A DNA stretch of 64,000 nucleotides from Linnemannia hyalina. Its lineage: Eukaryota > Mortierellomycota > Mortierellomycetes > Mortierellales > Mortierellaceae. The stretch covers positions 496,001 through 560,000 of the forward strand of contig JAHRHY010000021.1 of assembly GCA_019671135.1 (NCBI GenBank), written 5' to 3'. Below are positions 10,742 through 22,335 of the stretch, one piece after another. How positions within the stretch are numbered: the first letter of the stretch is position 1; the number at the start of each line of letters is the position of its first letter. A program made the translations under genes and the position numbers. Under the pieces are notes generated by a model. The model was not told the origin of the DNA and ran no database searches. It worked only from the letters and a program-made list of their open reading frames with translations.

Positions 10742-13469
10742 TCAGCGGATCTCAATGTTCAGGATCTTGACCTCCTCAAAAGGCTTGTCGGTTTTATCAG
10801 TCTTCAGGTTCTCGATATTGTGGATCACATCCATGCCCGTGACAGCACGTCCAAAGATAGTATGTTTGTTGTCCAACCAGGCCGTCGGCACTGTCGTGAT
10901 AAAGAACTGCGATCCGTTGGTTCCTGGCCCAGCATTGGCCATCGAGACAGTGTAGGGGCGGTCGTGCCTCAGGTCAGGATGAAACTCGTCTTCAAACTCC
11001 TTGCCCCAGATCGAGGTTCCTCCGGTACCATCGCCAAGTGGGTCTCCAGTCTGCAGCATAAAGGCCTTGATGATACGGTGAAAAATGACGTTGTCGTAAT
11101 ATCCGTTCCGGGAATGTGTCACAAAGTTCTCCACCGTCTTGGGAACCAATTCTGGGAAAAGCTTGATCTGGATATCGCCCAAGGTTGTGCGCAGAATGGC
11201 TGTTGTTCCGAGCTTGGTCTTTGTGTGCTGTGCTGTGGCAATGGTCTGTTCTTCGCGGGAGGGCTTCTCGTTGAAGACATCGCGATCCGTCTTGTGAGAG
11301 GGTCCTTGATCAGGTTCCCGCTCCGTGAACATGTAAAATCGGTTGCGAGTGTGTGCTGTGCAGAACAATGTTGGGTCCCGCATCTCTGACTCCCTAATAA
11401 CCGCATTGTCCGATGCCACCATAGCCTGTAATCAATTGAACGTAGATTGTGTTAGTATCCCAACTCAAAAGTAGACCGCGTCAATACATATCAAAGTGTC
11501 GTATTCATGAGGTCCATACCATAGTCATGTTGCTTTTCTTCTTGGGTGCTCCTTGGTAGAGGGCAATGTTCATAAAGCGCTGGGGCTCTGACTTTCCAAT
11601 GAGACGGACGACCTTGTTGGTGTATGTGTTGACGACTTTGATGCCGAAAATGGTGGGGTAGATCAAAAAGTGCCCGCTCTCGTCAAAGACGGCATTCATA
11701 GTGCTCTGCTGTGTCGATTTTGACAGCATGCGCTCTCCTGCCAATCTGCGTCCAAACTCCATGTCATCCAGCTTGTACAGCTTCTGTCCTGTCTACAAGG
11801 CCATGCAAAAAATTGAAATGTGAGCCTGCGTGATGCGAAACGTGTCAAAAAGCACAAGTGATATCGCACAACAGAAGAGAACTTCGATTACCTGCTGCAT
11901 CTCGTTGACGACATCGAGGCTCTCGTCATATTTCCGGATCATCTTTCCTGTCCTTGTCTTCCAGACGCGAACCTGGCGATCCTTGGCGCTCATGGTCACA
12001 AACTTTTCAAAGTCGTGCGAGAATGTGAGGGAAGTTGCTGTTGACTTGCACTTTTTGAACTCATATAGATCTGTCTCGCTTTTGTACTCGAAAGAAACCG
12101 TCTTCGGCAGCTCGTGGTTCTCGTCGGGGACCCAGTATTCCAGAGCTCCTGTACTATCAGCCGAGATGACGCAGTTGTACTTGTCGTTGAACGCCATGGT
12201 AGTAACTGGTCCATTGTGAAGTTTGGTGACTGAAAACAAGGCCTTTCCCTCGCCGCGGCCGTCAAAGACATGGATCGCAGAAGAATCGGCGTCCGAAACT
12301 GCGACCTTTGCCTGCGCCTCTCCTCGCTTGTGAATCCAGCAGACTGTACTAGGAACAAAATCCAGCTTGACCATGTTGATCATATCTATTTGGTGAACGA
12401 GAGAGAAAAGGTCAGTCATTGATCAACAATCACATCCCGCAGATTCAGTATCCTGAAGCAAAAGTGCATATCCTGGACGTACCAAAGTTGATGACATCGT
12501 AAACCTTGAGGGACTTGTCCATAGCGATGGTAGCGAGCAACAGTCCGTCATCAGACACACTGATTCCAGCGATCAGACCTAATATCAATGAACGCAACAA
12601 GAGTAAGTACGGTATCTCGGAAGGCGCTTCGTATTCTTCAAGGTAAGGTCATGCCTGAGAGTAAAAAACATACCGAGATGGGAGCGGTATTGCTTGACGA
12701 ACTCAATGCCCTGGTCCGTCTTCTTCCAGAACTTGAGGAATCCATCCACAGACGTTGTGATAATAAAGTCCGTCCTAGAGTTGATCGTAGACGTGAAAAA
12801 TGGGGTTTTGGTACCGAGTCAGCGTCGCGTTCTTGTAGTCGTGCTTCCAAGATGCGTGTCCAAATCGACTGAAGAGTTAATCTGTATTGTTCTTCCTGTA
12901 CCTTGTCACGGCCACAAAATTGATGGCGTCCCTGTGCATGTAACTCTTCTCATACATCTCTGCCGAAGGCATCCGTGAGATATAGAGCTGTTCGTGAGGC
13001 AGAGCTATATGCCATATGAGAAAAGATACACCGGTTAGCGTCCTGCTACATGAGCCTTGGTTTATCTTTCAGTGAAGCATCTTAATAATGGTGATGACCG
13101 CATCCTCAGCTGCACGATCTTTACCTCTCTTGCGCTTTTTGACGACAGGATCCTCTTCGGCGGCTGCCGGTGCTGGCATAGGTCCGATATCGTCGTCTGA
13201 GTCTGCATAGCGTTTTGGAATAATATAGGGCGTAGATAAATCCATTGGTTAGTTGAATGCTCCTATATTGGCCGTCGTGACCTAGGGTCGTGTATTGACT
13301 GTTGCCCGGCATCAAGTCATGAAGGAAGGAAAGCGAAGATTGCCCAATGGAATTGAGAACGTGGTTCCGTGCCTGATTCGTCCTCCTTGGGGGCGGGTGC
13401 ATCTTCCGCTTCGAGGGCACGCTTTCCGAGGACAGAAGTGTCGTCGTTGTGTTCGTTGTCTGAGGGCAT
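10742..13469 (-). CDS. PPWD1: PPWD1-type peptidyl-prolyl isomerase with WD repeats
   Basis: Eight exons on the minus strand: 13469-about 13385, 13202-13125, 13004-12902, 12774-12674, 12578-12483, 12385-11892, 11792-11520 and 11425-10742. They give about 638 residues, close to the roughly 646 of animal PPWD1. The N-terminus is acidic with an IGPMP segment; then comes YEKSYMHRD and WD-repeat sequence ([31 protein letters not shown]). The cyclophilin domain is C-terminal (residues about 480-638), with [34 protein letters not shown] and the catalytic Arg of FHR. The protein catalyses prolyl cis-trans isomerisation and is known from the spliceosome in the nucleus. The exon 1 end is uncertain: a GC donor near 13385 gives the acidic run EDESDSDDDIG, but a weak GT donor about 11 bases later is also in frame. 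It is divergent from the GTPase gene, sharing a 333-bp intergenic region. Confidence 0.9.
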
Positions 13470-13802
13470 GGTTGTCTGTCTGTCCGTCTGCTTGAATTCG
13501 TCCGTGAGTAGAAGAGTGGCGGCCAGTTGGTGATGAAGAAGAGCAACACGCCTCCAGGCACAGTGCGAAAGAAAGGCTCAAGAAAAGGGTGAGCAATGTA
13601 GAGCCAAGCCACTGACTGATCAACAGTCTCAAAAATGAACAAAAATGAACAAAAATGAAAGAAGAAAAGGCGACTATTCAAACAACACTTTACATCCACA
13701 ACCGACATCGTCAAAGGACAGGAGCACCAAGACACCTTCAGGACTTACTTCACCGACATCACTACAAAGATCATACAAGGGGCAACATAAAAGAAAAATA
13801 TA
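13470..13802. promoter_or_regulatory. Shared divergent promoter region
   Basis: The 333 bases between the start codons of the PPWD1-type gene (-) and the EngB-type GTPase gene (+) must carry both promoters. No clear TATA box is seen. It contains a short tandem of aaaaatgaac at about 13632-13660. Confidence 0.5.
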
Positions 13803-15275
13803 ATGCTGCCAACAGGACTCATGTCAACCCGTGTCCATGCCTCCGCTTCATGCTGCAGAACCGTCGCTTCGTCACAACAGTTCACGTTCCTCCGCCACTT
13901 GTCTACATCCCAGCCCTCGACAGCCCGCCTCCCATACTTCCACAGGCAATTGACTAAAAAGGACAAACTCCCCGAAGCCGGCACAACACCAAACTCACTC
14001 ACCCCATTATTGACCCCTCCACCACCACCCCGACCTTCAACAACACCAAAAACATCAGCTACCTCGGATACAATCCTCTCAAAACGCCAAACCTTCAAAT
14101 CCATCACACCATCTGCGCAATTGATGCACGACATCCGAGTCCAGGGCCTTGGATCCAAAGCAGAGAGCTGGTCCTTTGACAAGTCCAGCCGCGGCAACAA
14201 GACTATCCGGCCGTGGGACAAGAAACTCCCTGAAGAGGAATGGAAGCAACTACAAAAGGAGCGGCGCTTACCCGCCAAGCAGGTCTGGTTTGAGCAACGG
14301 ACGTCTAAGGTGGTCGAGAAGGAGCAAGTCAAATTCCCTGGCATGCGGTTTGTCGCAGGAGCAGCGTCGATGAAGAGTGTCCCCAAGGAGGAGCAGCTGT
14401 TGAAACTCGTCAGACCAGATTACTTTCAGGATCTAGCCGAGATTGAGCAATTGCTGACTGAAGCTGAGGAGGGAAAGGCCGGAGCAGGATCGGCGGACGG
14501 AACGCCTCGGCTAAGCATGAGCGCGGTTGAGATCCAAAATTTGCGGGACCGGAAACGCGCCAAGGAGCATGAGATTAAGGACTCGACATTACCGGAGATC
14601 GCAATTGTCGGACGATCCAATGTTGGCAAGTCGACAATGCTCAACACCCTCACGGAGTCGCCCAACACTGCTCGCGTCAGCTCCAAGCCAGGATTGACTC
14701 GTCAACTCAACTTTTACCGATGCGGAGATAAATTTGCCGTTGTCGACATGCCTGGATACGGATTCGCCTTTGCCAAAGAGGAAGACAAGGTTGCCTGGAA
14801 GGAATTGGTATGTTCAGCTTTTTGTTCATCGATCAGTCAGTTTGGATTTTGGGATCGCGTCAACAAGAAGAGTTTACTTATCATTATTTTTTTCGCTCAC
14901 CGCCTGGTACAGATCGAAGACTACCTGGGAACGCGCAAGTCATTAAGGAGAATCTACGTGATGATCGACGCTCGTCATGGACTCAAGGTCGCCGATAAGG
15001 AGTTCCTCACCATGATGGGTGCTACTTGCTCGAAAAAGTTCCAGGTCGTTCTCACCAAATGCGACCTCGTCTCCCCACCTGACCTCGCCCGTACATACAT
15101 GGTTGTTCAGGAAGAACTGAAAAAGTCGTTCAAGAATGCAATGACGGACAGGATTCTTATGGTCAGCTCGTACACCGGCGCAGGAATGAACACCCTCCGC
15201 AAAGATATGCTCTCTGCATGCAAACAAGATATCTTGGTTCGCGAGCGTGAGCGACCCAAGAGTACCTTACGGTAG
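13803..15275 (+). CDS. Mitochondrial EngB/YihA-family GTPase (GTPBP8/Mrx8 type)
   Basis: Exons 13803-14807 and 14913-15275 encode 455 residues. The first 40 or so are rich in Arg, Ser and Ala without acids (STRVHASASCCRT, FLRHLSTSQ), which suits a mitochondrial targeting peptide. The GTPase domain starts near residue 260: G1 is GRSNVGKS at 270-277, then KPGLTR, G3 is DMPG, G4 is TKCD at about 383-386 and G5 resembles SSYTG. Bacterial EngB acts in large-ribosomal-subunit assembly, and fungal relatives act with the mitochondrial ribosome. The 105-base intron (gtatg...tacag) is a multiple of three with no stop, so the frame runs straight through it; the sequence inside is clearly not GTPase. The protein is longer than bacterial EngB (about 200 residues) because of a roughly 220-residue N-terminal extension before the GTPase domain. 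Confidence 0.88.
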   Translation: MLPTGLMSTRVHASASCCRTVASSQQFTFLRHLSTSQPSTARLPYFHRQLTKKDKLPEAGTTPNSLTPLLTPPPPPRPSTTPKTSATSDTILSKRQTFKSITPSAQLMHDIRVQGLGSKAESWSFDKSSRGNKTIRPWDKKLPEEEWKQLQKERRLPAKQVWFEQRTSKVVEKEQVKFPGMRFVAGAASMKSVPKEEQLLKLVRPDYFQDLAEIEQLLTEAEEGKAGAGSADGTPRLSMSAVEIQNLRDRKRAKEHEIKDSTLPEIAIVGRSNVGKSTMLNTLTESPNTARVSSKPGLTRQLNFYRCGDKFAVVDMPGYGFAFAKEEDKVAWKELVCSAFCSSISQFGFWDRVNKKSLLIIIFFAHRLVQIEDYLGTRKSLRRIYVMIDARHGLKVADKEFLTMMGATCSKKFQVVLTKCDLVSPPDLARTYMVVQEELKKSFKNAMTDRILMVSSYTGAGMNTLRKDMLSACKQDILVRERERPKSTLR

Positions 15276-15620
15276 TAGACAGGTGGTCATTTTTATTCCT
15301 AATCATATAAAAAAAACCCCCCATCAGCTCAACTACTGCGAACAATCATGAGAGCCAATGGTGGTATGCACTGTGGGCATAGTTGAACTTATATTTTAAG
15401 CTCGCTTTGCGAGGTGGACCATCGGGTACGTATGGTGAGCGTGATACATTCCTTGGCATCACTTGAAGAGGTCACATTTTTTTCTTGGACGATTAGTGCA
15501 AAAAGAAGGACGAATATGGGTTTTCTTGTTATTTTTTCTTCTTCACCCCTTTCCATTCCTTCCCCTCGCCACTGATGTCCATGGCTTGAAATCGTCTGCA
15601 TATAATAAAGCACACTAATC

Positions 15621-15795
15621 CTGCGTCTATTATCCCTTATCCACGCTGCGTCTATTATCCCTTTTCCGCGCTGCGTCTATTATCCCTTTTCCGCGCTGCG
15701 TCTATTATCCCTTTTCCGCGCTGCGTCTATTATCCCTTTTCCGCGCTGCGTCTATTATCCCTTTTCCGCGCTGCGTCTATTACCTCCTATCCACG
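15621..15795 (+). repeat. 25-bp minisatellite, 7 copies
   Basis: The unit is ctgcgtctat-tatccctttt-ccgcg, repeated head to tail exactly seven times (175 bases). The five middle units are identical, while the first and last differ (ttatccacg; tacctcctatccacg). There are no spacers, so it is not a CRISPR array. It lies about 350 bases past the GTPase stop codon. Confidence 0.95.
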
Positions 15796-16180
15796 AGCTG
15801 CAGTTACTGAGACAGCTCGTGCGCTTGAATGGATATCACGGCTCTGCCATCGCCCATCTCACAAAAAAATGTACAATGCACCAGGGTTTCCATATCCAAG
15901 GTCTTTCAGTAATTTGAAAAGAATAAAGTCATACATGCTTACAAACTCGTCGTAATACCAAAAGCGTGGCTGACGAAGAGATTATCGGTGTGAGTTCCAT
16001 TGTTGAAAGGGCAAACGTTGCCATGAGCCATCCGAGATGTCAAGTAATGAAAAAGACCTGAAAAAAAGACTCACACAAAAGCCAAAAAAAAATCATCTGT
16101 GGCCACTTCTTGTACCGTCATCCTTGAACCGGTTATTATGATATCGGACTTCACAAAACAAAGACTAAGTGTTAGAACAG

Positions 16181-16413
16181 AAGGCCTGGTTGCTCTTATT
16201 CAAAGGAAGGTTCCGAAGGAAGGATACCCGCCAGCTTGATGAAAAATGACATGAGAAGAGGAAGGACCTTGCAATCCTTCTACAAAACGCATGGCAGCAG
16301 TGTACGAGTGCGAGGTAGAGGACGGAGCCAATGTGGACTATACTCCTTATGCTTCTGAGCAGGGCAGCATTCGCAGGAGTTGAAGACTTCCGCTTGCTGA
16401 AACATGCTCTGCC

Positions 16414-16448
<35 letters not shown>

Positions 16449-16622
16449 CTGGTTGCTGTTATTCAAAAGGACGATTCCGAAGGAAGGATACCCGCCAGCT
16501 TGAATAAAAATGACACGAGAAGAGAAGGGACCTTGCAATCCTGGAACTAAGCGCCGTGTGACAACAGTGTACGACCCTCTTTATGCTTCTGAGTAGGAAT
16601 CATGCTCTGCCCAAAAAAACAA
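16181..16622 (+). repeat. Tandem A-tailed short element, two copies
   Basis: Copy 1 is 16181-16445 and copy 2 is 16446-16622. Both begin aaggcctggttgct or nearly so, share gaaggaaggatacccgccag and accttgcaatcct, and end in atgctctgcccaaaaaa. Copy 1 ends in a run of 31 A and copy 2 in a short A tract. The form recalls a SINE or a processed-transcript insertion, but no RNA polymerase III A/B boxes were identified. Confidence 0.7.
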
Positions 16623-18189
16623 AATGGTGATTACAACTGAGCAGTGAATACTCGAGTTTTAATAAACGTGACGAAAAGAGCACGATGATGCATCCACAGA
16701 CGTTTTGAATCCGCGAGAATAACAAGTTTGAAGAAAAAAAAAAGTGTGAGACAAGCGACTGCTCGAGTAAGCAAGAGGCGACTCGAGCGACGACTCGTTA
16801 TTTGTTTAGGGTACAAAGCTCCAATTCTTGACGTCTCTCAGCTTCAGTACGCCGTTTTGAAACAAGAGAAAGGCTAGCTCAGGAGACGAGAGTACATCGC
16901 TGTATTGATTTGTTTGGGATGAAAACTCGGCGATGCGCCTGTATCCTGATCTCAAGTGTCCATTGCTATACCTTAATCTCCTTCTCAAAGAATCGGGGCT
17001 ATCCATATATGAAAATGAGGACGAACTATCGACAAATACCTTGTGTCAAAAAAGAGTAATAAAGACACCATGCCACTTATGTTCTTTTCTGTTGGTTCTT
17101 CGGATCGGACCTCTATTTTATTTTCTGTCAAGGGGTCCTTTTAAAAACGTTTATGATGACCATCAACCCTATTTTTTGCTCTTTGTTGTCATCTCACATG
17201 GTCACCTCACGTATCTACAGACGAATAGTCCCTGACAGCTTTTCGCGATAGGCGCGTATGAAAGATAACCAATAGGAAAACAACTATGCGAACGCGTCTA
17301 CCGCGCCCTCCCATACTCTCCATCCATCAGTTGGAACAGGCCTTCACAAAAGTTAAATGACCTCCAAAAAAAAAAAAAAAAGACGATTCCCACGCCAACC
17401 TCTTCACACCTTGCGTAAAATAATAATAGGTTATCGATAGGGGGCAGTTGAGGGGTGGGACCTGAAATACAATAAAGGGTGAAGGAGGAGGCTCAAGGAG
17501 TTCGCCCCTTCCTTGCAGACAAAATAGAAGGAGGGGTTGTTGGTGCGGAATCTGGGAACCATCCCTTTTTCTTTTTCTTTTTCTTTAAATGTCAGTTAGT
17601 TGGTGGACCCCAAAATCTAATTAGGGGGCTAAGGTTTATGAGAGAGGGGCGAGGGCACCATTTCATGATACAACACATCTAGTCATCTGCAGCACGCGTG
17701 GCCGAATATAAGTTAGCCACTGAAATCATTGGAGGCAAACCCAACTCGATCGATTGCGCTTCTGCCGCTTATTTGAATGGGCTATGGAACCAAAGGGATG
17801 CTAGAGTCAAGGTCCGTCAGCAGCAGTAGAACGCCCACACGACCAACATGAACGAGACGGGGGTATAATACACAGGACACACGAGTGTTTATTATCAAAT
17901 GACAGTTTAATCGAACAAAAGAGGCCTACCCCATGAATGGTGGCATGGAACAATATTATTGTGGAAGGGAAGGTCGGTCCAAAAAGGTTCGCATGGTACT
18001 CCCGCTGCTCATCCACATGGGCTGCAAGCTGTTTTTTCTGTTTTGGGAGGATTATCCTAGTCGTAGAGCCTCGCCCCTCCCGTAGTGAAACCAACCAGTC
18101 GTCCTCACGCCTGTTCGCAATGCAGATATCCACAGATAACAATGTCACAATGTCGTTACCCGCCACCATATCATTTGCGTCGTTGTTGT

Positions 18190-18191
<2 letters not shown>

Positions 18192-18238
<47 letters not shown>
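18192..18238. repeat. Poly-T run of 47
   Basis: Uninterrupted T run in the gene-poor region; its length may be inaccurate in the assembly. Other long runs: A at 47370-47405, T at 31828-31852, T at 30333-30353. Confidence 0.9.
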
Positions 18239-18241
<3 letters not shown>

Positions 18242-21200
18242 TAGAAACCTGAAATGAGAAAAAATGGAAATTTCATGGAAGGTCTGGAAGTCTGGAAGGA
18301 AAGTAAGGGTGTCTCAAGAGGTGGTTCTCTCTACCGTGTGCTGCATCAGGATGATCATCATCTTCCTCCGCATTACAATAAACCTTTCCCCTTCATCTCT
18401 CTCTCACCTCACACATGTTCTAGTTGTCTCTCGCTCTCCTTATCTGATATTCTCATCCTTCCGTTTCGCCAGCTAAATCAAGAATGAACAAGGGAAACGC
18501 CCACAAGCTGAAGAATACATATTTTCTATGTGATTTCATCACACCTTTGACAGCCCTCTTACATTTACACTTCTTGCGTTATGTCCGATCCGCCACTCTA
18601 AGATCAAGGATCTGGCAAAAAAACCTCGTCCAAGCCGAGCATGGACCATCTAATCCAACCTCACGTGACTAATTATTTAGTCCCAAAAAGGACCCTACTT
18701 TTCTTCCCGACCTTTGGGAAGGCCTAGGTCAAGACTAGGAATAAACAAACAACTGAAAAAACACATCGATAACAATATATCTTCGCTTGTAGCCCGTTGC
18801 AAGCAAGCACACCTAAACAAAAACAAATAAACAGACAAACAAAGGTACAAATCACTTCATACAGCATTGGAATCCGATGGATGAGTGATGAATGGAAAAC
18901 AAGCGACGGTTAGTGTGCATGACCACTGGAGGGTACACCCCCTCACATCTCCCTCACACCTCTCTCACACTCTCCATCCTTTCTCTGTGTGTTTGTATAC
19001 ACCAAGAGGGACGCGTGTGAGAAAGTACTGTCTTCCATCCCCTTTCATTGCTGACGACATCCAAAGTGGACGACAAGACGTTCAAATGGACCTTGATCTG
19101 GCGTTGTTACTGCTCCCATCGTTGACAAAAAAACCTCACACTCTTTTATTATGGCATTTGCTAATGGTGAACGACATGAAGGTGTTGTTGCGCGATATTA
19201 GGATATCAAAATGGAAAGAAACGGCACAGATGATGGGAGTTGAAACAGAACCGCGGTGTGATAGCTTGCCGAGCCCGCCCAAGGAGATCCGGTATTTAGC
19301 TGGACGGCATAATCTAATGAATGGGGTTTCTTGGTACAGCACTCCGCCTCACACAACCCAACACAAAGATAGCGTGTTAAGTCCTGGTATAGAGTGAGCT
19401 AATAAAGAAAACACATCAGCGCACGAAAACGCACACAAAAGGGGCGAATAAGGAGGCTAGAGGGTAACGTTCGAAACTCTTCACACGCTCCTACTCGAAA
19501 AAGTAGATAACCCCCTCCCTTCGCCTAGTCGAGTAATGGCCTTTTTCTTGATCTGTGATTTTGTCTATACACGCGTCAAGATAGAGCTAGCAAGCGGGCG
19601 ATGAAGTTAAGTAACAAAGAGGGGAGAAAACTGGAGAAGGTAAGGCGAGTCGTATTCTGAATTATGGCCAATTTTTACATTGACGAAATGGGAAGCTAGT
19701 CGACTGAGCATCGATGAAGTTGCAGAGCTCAGACCACAACAAGCAAAGATCGTTTTGGAAATGAGCGAATGGGGCGGAGCTGAACCTTGTAAACATATCC
19801 TTTTCTCCGATCTTGAAGACAAACGCGCTCAACCAAAGGAAAGAAAAGAGAAAGAAACACAAGAACCACAAGAAACACTCCACTACATAACAGTTTGCTT
19901 ACCGCTTGTTTGAGGTTGTGAACGCGTTAGAGTAGATGTCAGCATTAATTCCCTTTTTGTGCTGCTAATCGCAATGTATAATTTTTTTCCATTCCTTCTC
20001 TCTGTGTCTTCCTTGTTTCTTTTGTCGCCGGAGCCAACCAGTTTCTCATTTATCGCAGTACCACTATGTCACGGTCACCGACAAACAAATGCGTGTGAGC
20101 TTCTGTGCTCAAAATAAACCAGGGGAATAGGATGGGGAGGGGGGCAACAACAACTCGCCTGCCGTGCATGAATAATGCCCTTTGCATGCTTTCAATGGTC
20201 GTGCAACCTTTTTTTGTCCATTGAAATGCGAAAAAAAAGGTCCACCGACCCCCTTTAACCATCCCCTTCTCCTTTACTCTCTTCATCATCCCATCCCTAA
20301 TTTAATCCTCTCTCCCCTGAACTGGATGATATTCGACCCATTGTGGGGTAGAGGGGAGACTGTGATACATGCAACGATGCGCTACTTTCAACTCTGCTTT
20401 TGTCGTGTCTCTTGAATGATTACGAAATTTGCCTCTTCACCGCCTGCCTGTTCTTTTCGCAAGCATAGAGAATTCGTTATGACCAATTCGAGAATAGTAC
20501 GTGCACTCAATGGTGTAAGACCAGTTCTTCCGCTCCCTTGCGCGTTCTTTCTTTTTTCTGTAACCCATTTTCCTCAACAGTTGTATGCTACTTGACTCCC
20601 TTCCGTTCGTTGTGTGCCTCGAGGGGCGAAGGGGCGAAGGGTGAGGGAAGGGACGAACGGAAACCGTTCAGGGAAATCTGAAAAAGGCTCTCTAGGCTCA
20701 CTTTGCTTATCTCCTAAACAACACTCCCTAAAAAATTCAACCCTCTCTCTCTGTCCGTATTTTTTCGCCATTTGCAAACAACTGTTTCTTGCTCTGCACC
20801 AACCCTACAGATTTAAGTAACTGCTTGTTGTGAAAAATGGCGCTGGGATGGTGTCTGGATCGAATATCTTCATTAAGATCGAGGTCTTAAGGGTGCCTCT
20901 TCAAGTAAGAAACAGGAGGAGAGGAACAAGAACAGCCCACTTGATCTCAGTCGTACTCTCATCAATCTTGCTAGTTCTATTCTTGTCCAAGAAAGCGACC
21001 ATGCAAAAAGACTGAGAATAGAAGGAAAGTAACACAACGATGCTCATTGCTTGCGAGGATTGCATATTGAATAAAAATGGACAGAAAAGCACTATGCGTG
21101 CTCCTTTTGTTTCTTGCCATATCTTCCTGCACGATCAGAGGGAAGCATAAACAGCGACCAGAGGAACACACCGAAGGACACTCGGACCAAGTCTACGTTT

Positions 21201-22327
21201 CCATGTACCTCTTGCTCTCTGAACCTATTTTTTGCAACTCGAAACGCAACCCCACAATGAAGAGTTGAAACAAATTTGAGTAAATACATCTAACGCAGGG
21301 TCGTCTGTTATTCCTGCCGTGCTCTCTCCCTTTATTTTTGTCCCTCTCCCTACTTCCATCCCTTCTTCCATATCCCTAACTTTCTGTTTCTTCTCACACC
21401 TCAAGTATCTTTGGATATCGGATAGTAGACACTGTTCCAACCTGAATAAAATTCAAGGCGTTTCGTGTTTCCCAGACGTGTTCGCGTATCTACTCTACGA
21501 TCAGTTTTCTCGCTATGTTTTCTTTTCCTCCCCTCCCAAACATGAATATTGAGAGTAAACGAGTCAAGGAAGGAAGGAGTAACGTTGGCAAAGGACCGAG
21601 GAGTCAAAAGTGTGTAAAGGTGGATGATCGTCTCGCCGTCCATTTGTGTCTGGCAAAAAATACTTCAGAATTGAAAAAAGGGGGAAGGATGGAGTCGACG
21701 CAAAGAAGAAAAAATCCTGATGCAGTTACATGAGAGCAAATATGCAACGAAATGCTATTCTTGGGTTACGATGGGGATCCCTTAGTTCCTTCTTTTGTTT
21801 GTTCTCGGCGCTTATCTTGCTGGCTGGGACTAGAGGAAAGGATGAAAGAAGAAAATGACGGTGGTTTGTTCCACCTTACATTACCTTCGTGCTTCGGTAT
21901 TGGTGGCCATTTTGCCACTTCTTCCATTTTCTTGCGTGACTTGAGAGCAAAAGGGGCGAAGAACGAAGAGTGGATGTGGACAGTGAACCAAGAGCATTTT
22001 TTTTGCTGGTACCTTTTTTTGTTGTTCATGCAATTATGCATGGTTGTACGACATGCACACACAGAAAAGTAAATAAATAATGATGCGAGGGAGAGGAGGG
22101 ACACAAAAGAACAGCATTGCCGTCAACAATGGGAGTTTGAGACGGAAGAATGAGAGCGTAGAAGGTGCTGCTATTCATGCTGGTCCCTTTTCGCGAGCTT
22201 ATTGTCCTGCCTCTGACCGTTCTGTGATCATGTCGCAATGAGCGAGGTGTGTGTGTGTGAGAGAGAGACAGAGAGGAGAGAGACAGAGAGAGAGAGAAAG
22301 AGAAGGGTAGAAAGAGTGCCACCAAAG

Positions 22328-22335
22328 TATAAAAG
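22328..22335 (+). promoter_or_regulatory. TATA box at head of long pyrimidine-rich leader
   Basis: tataaaag lies directly after a purine-rich GA tract (22255-22315) and directly before more than 1.3 kb of C/T-rich sequence. The strand composition flips within about 30 bases, as expected around a transcription start. The next plus-strand gene is the kinase at 25996. Confidence 0.6.

Larger units (their letters stand above)
15276..22327. other. Gene-poor region, first part
   Basis: Seven kilobases without a convincing gene. Contents: a 25-bp tandem repeat (15621-15795), a duplicated A-tailed element (16181-16622), homopolymer runs of A at 16415-16445 (31) and T at 18192-18238 (47), and a GA/GT-rich tract (22248-22315). 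Open frames such as one of 170 codons at 18885-19397 lack recognisable domains and have no supporting start or splice context. Confidence 0.5.

Noticed and set aside
13121..13735. 204-codon minus-strand frame over the PPWD1 5' end
   Set aside because: Wrong frame relative to the conserved IGPMP and VVKKRK exon, and it reads through two introns.
15621..15795. CRISPR array
   Set aside because: The units are directly head to tail with no unique spacers, and the organism is a eukaryote.
18885..19397. 170-codon frame in the gene-poor region
   Set aside because: Composition is not clearly low-complexity, but there is no family, intron, promoter or repeat support. Left as noncoding pending transcript data.
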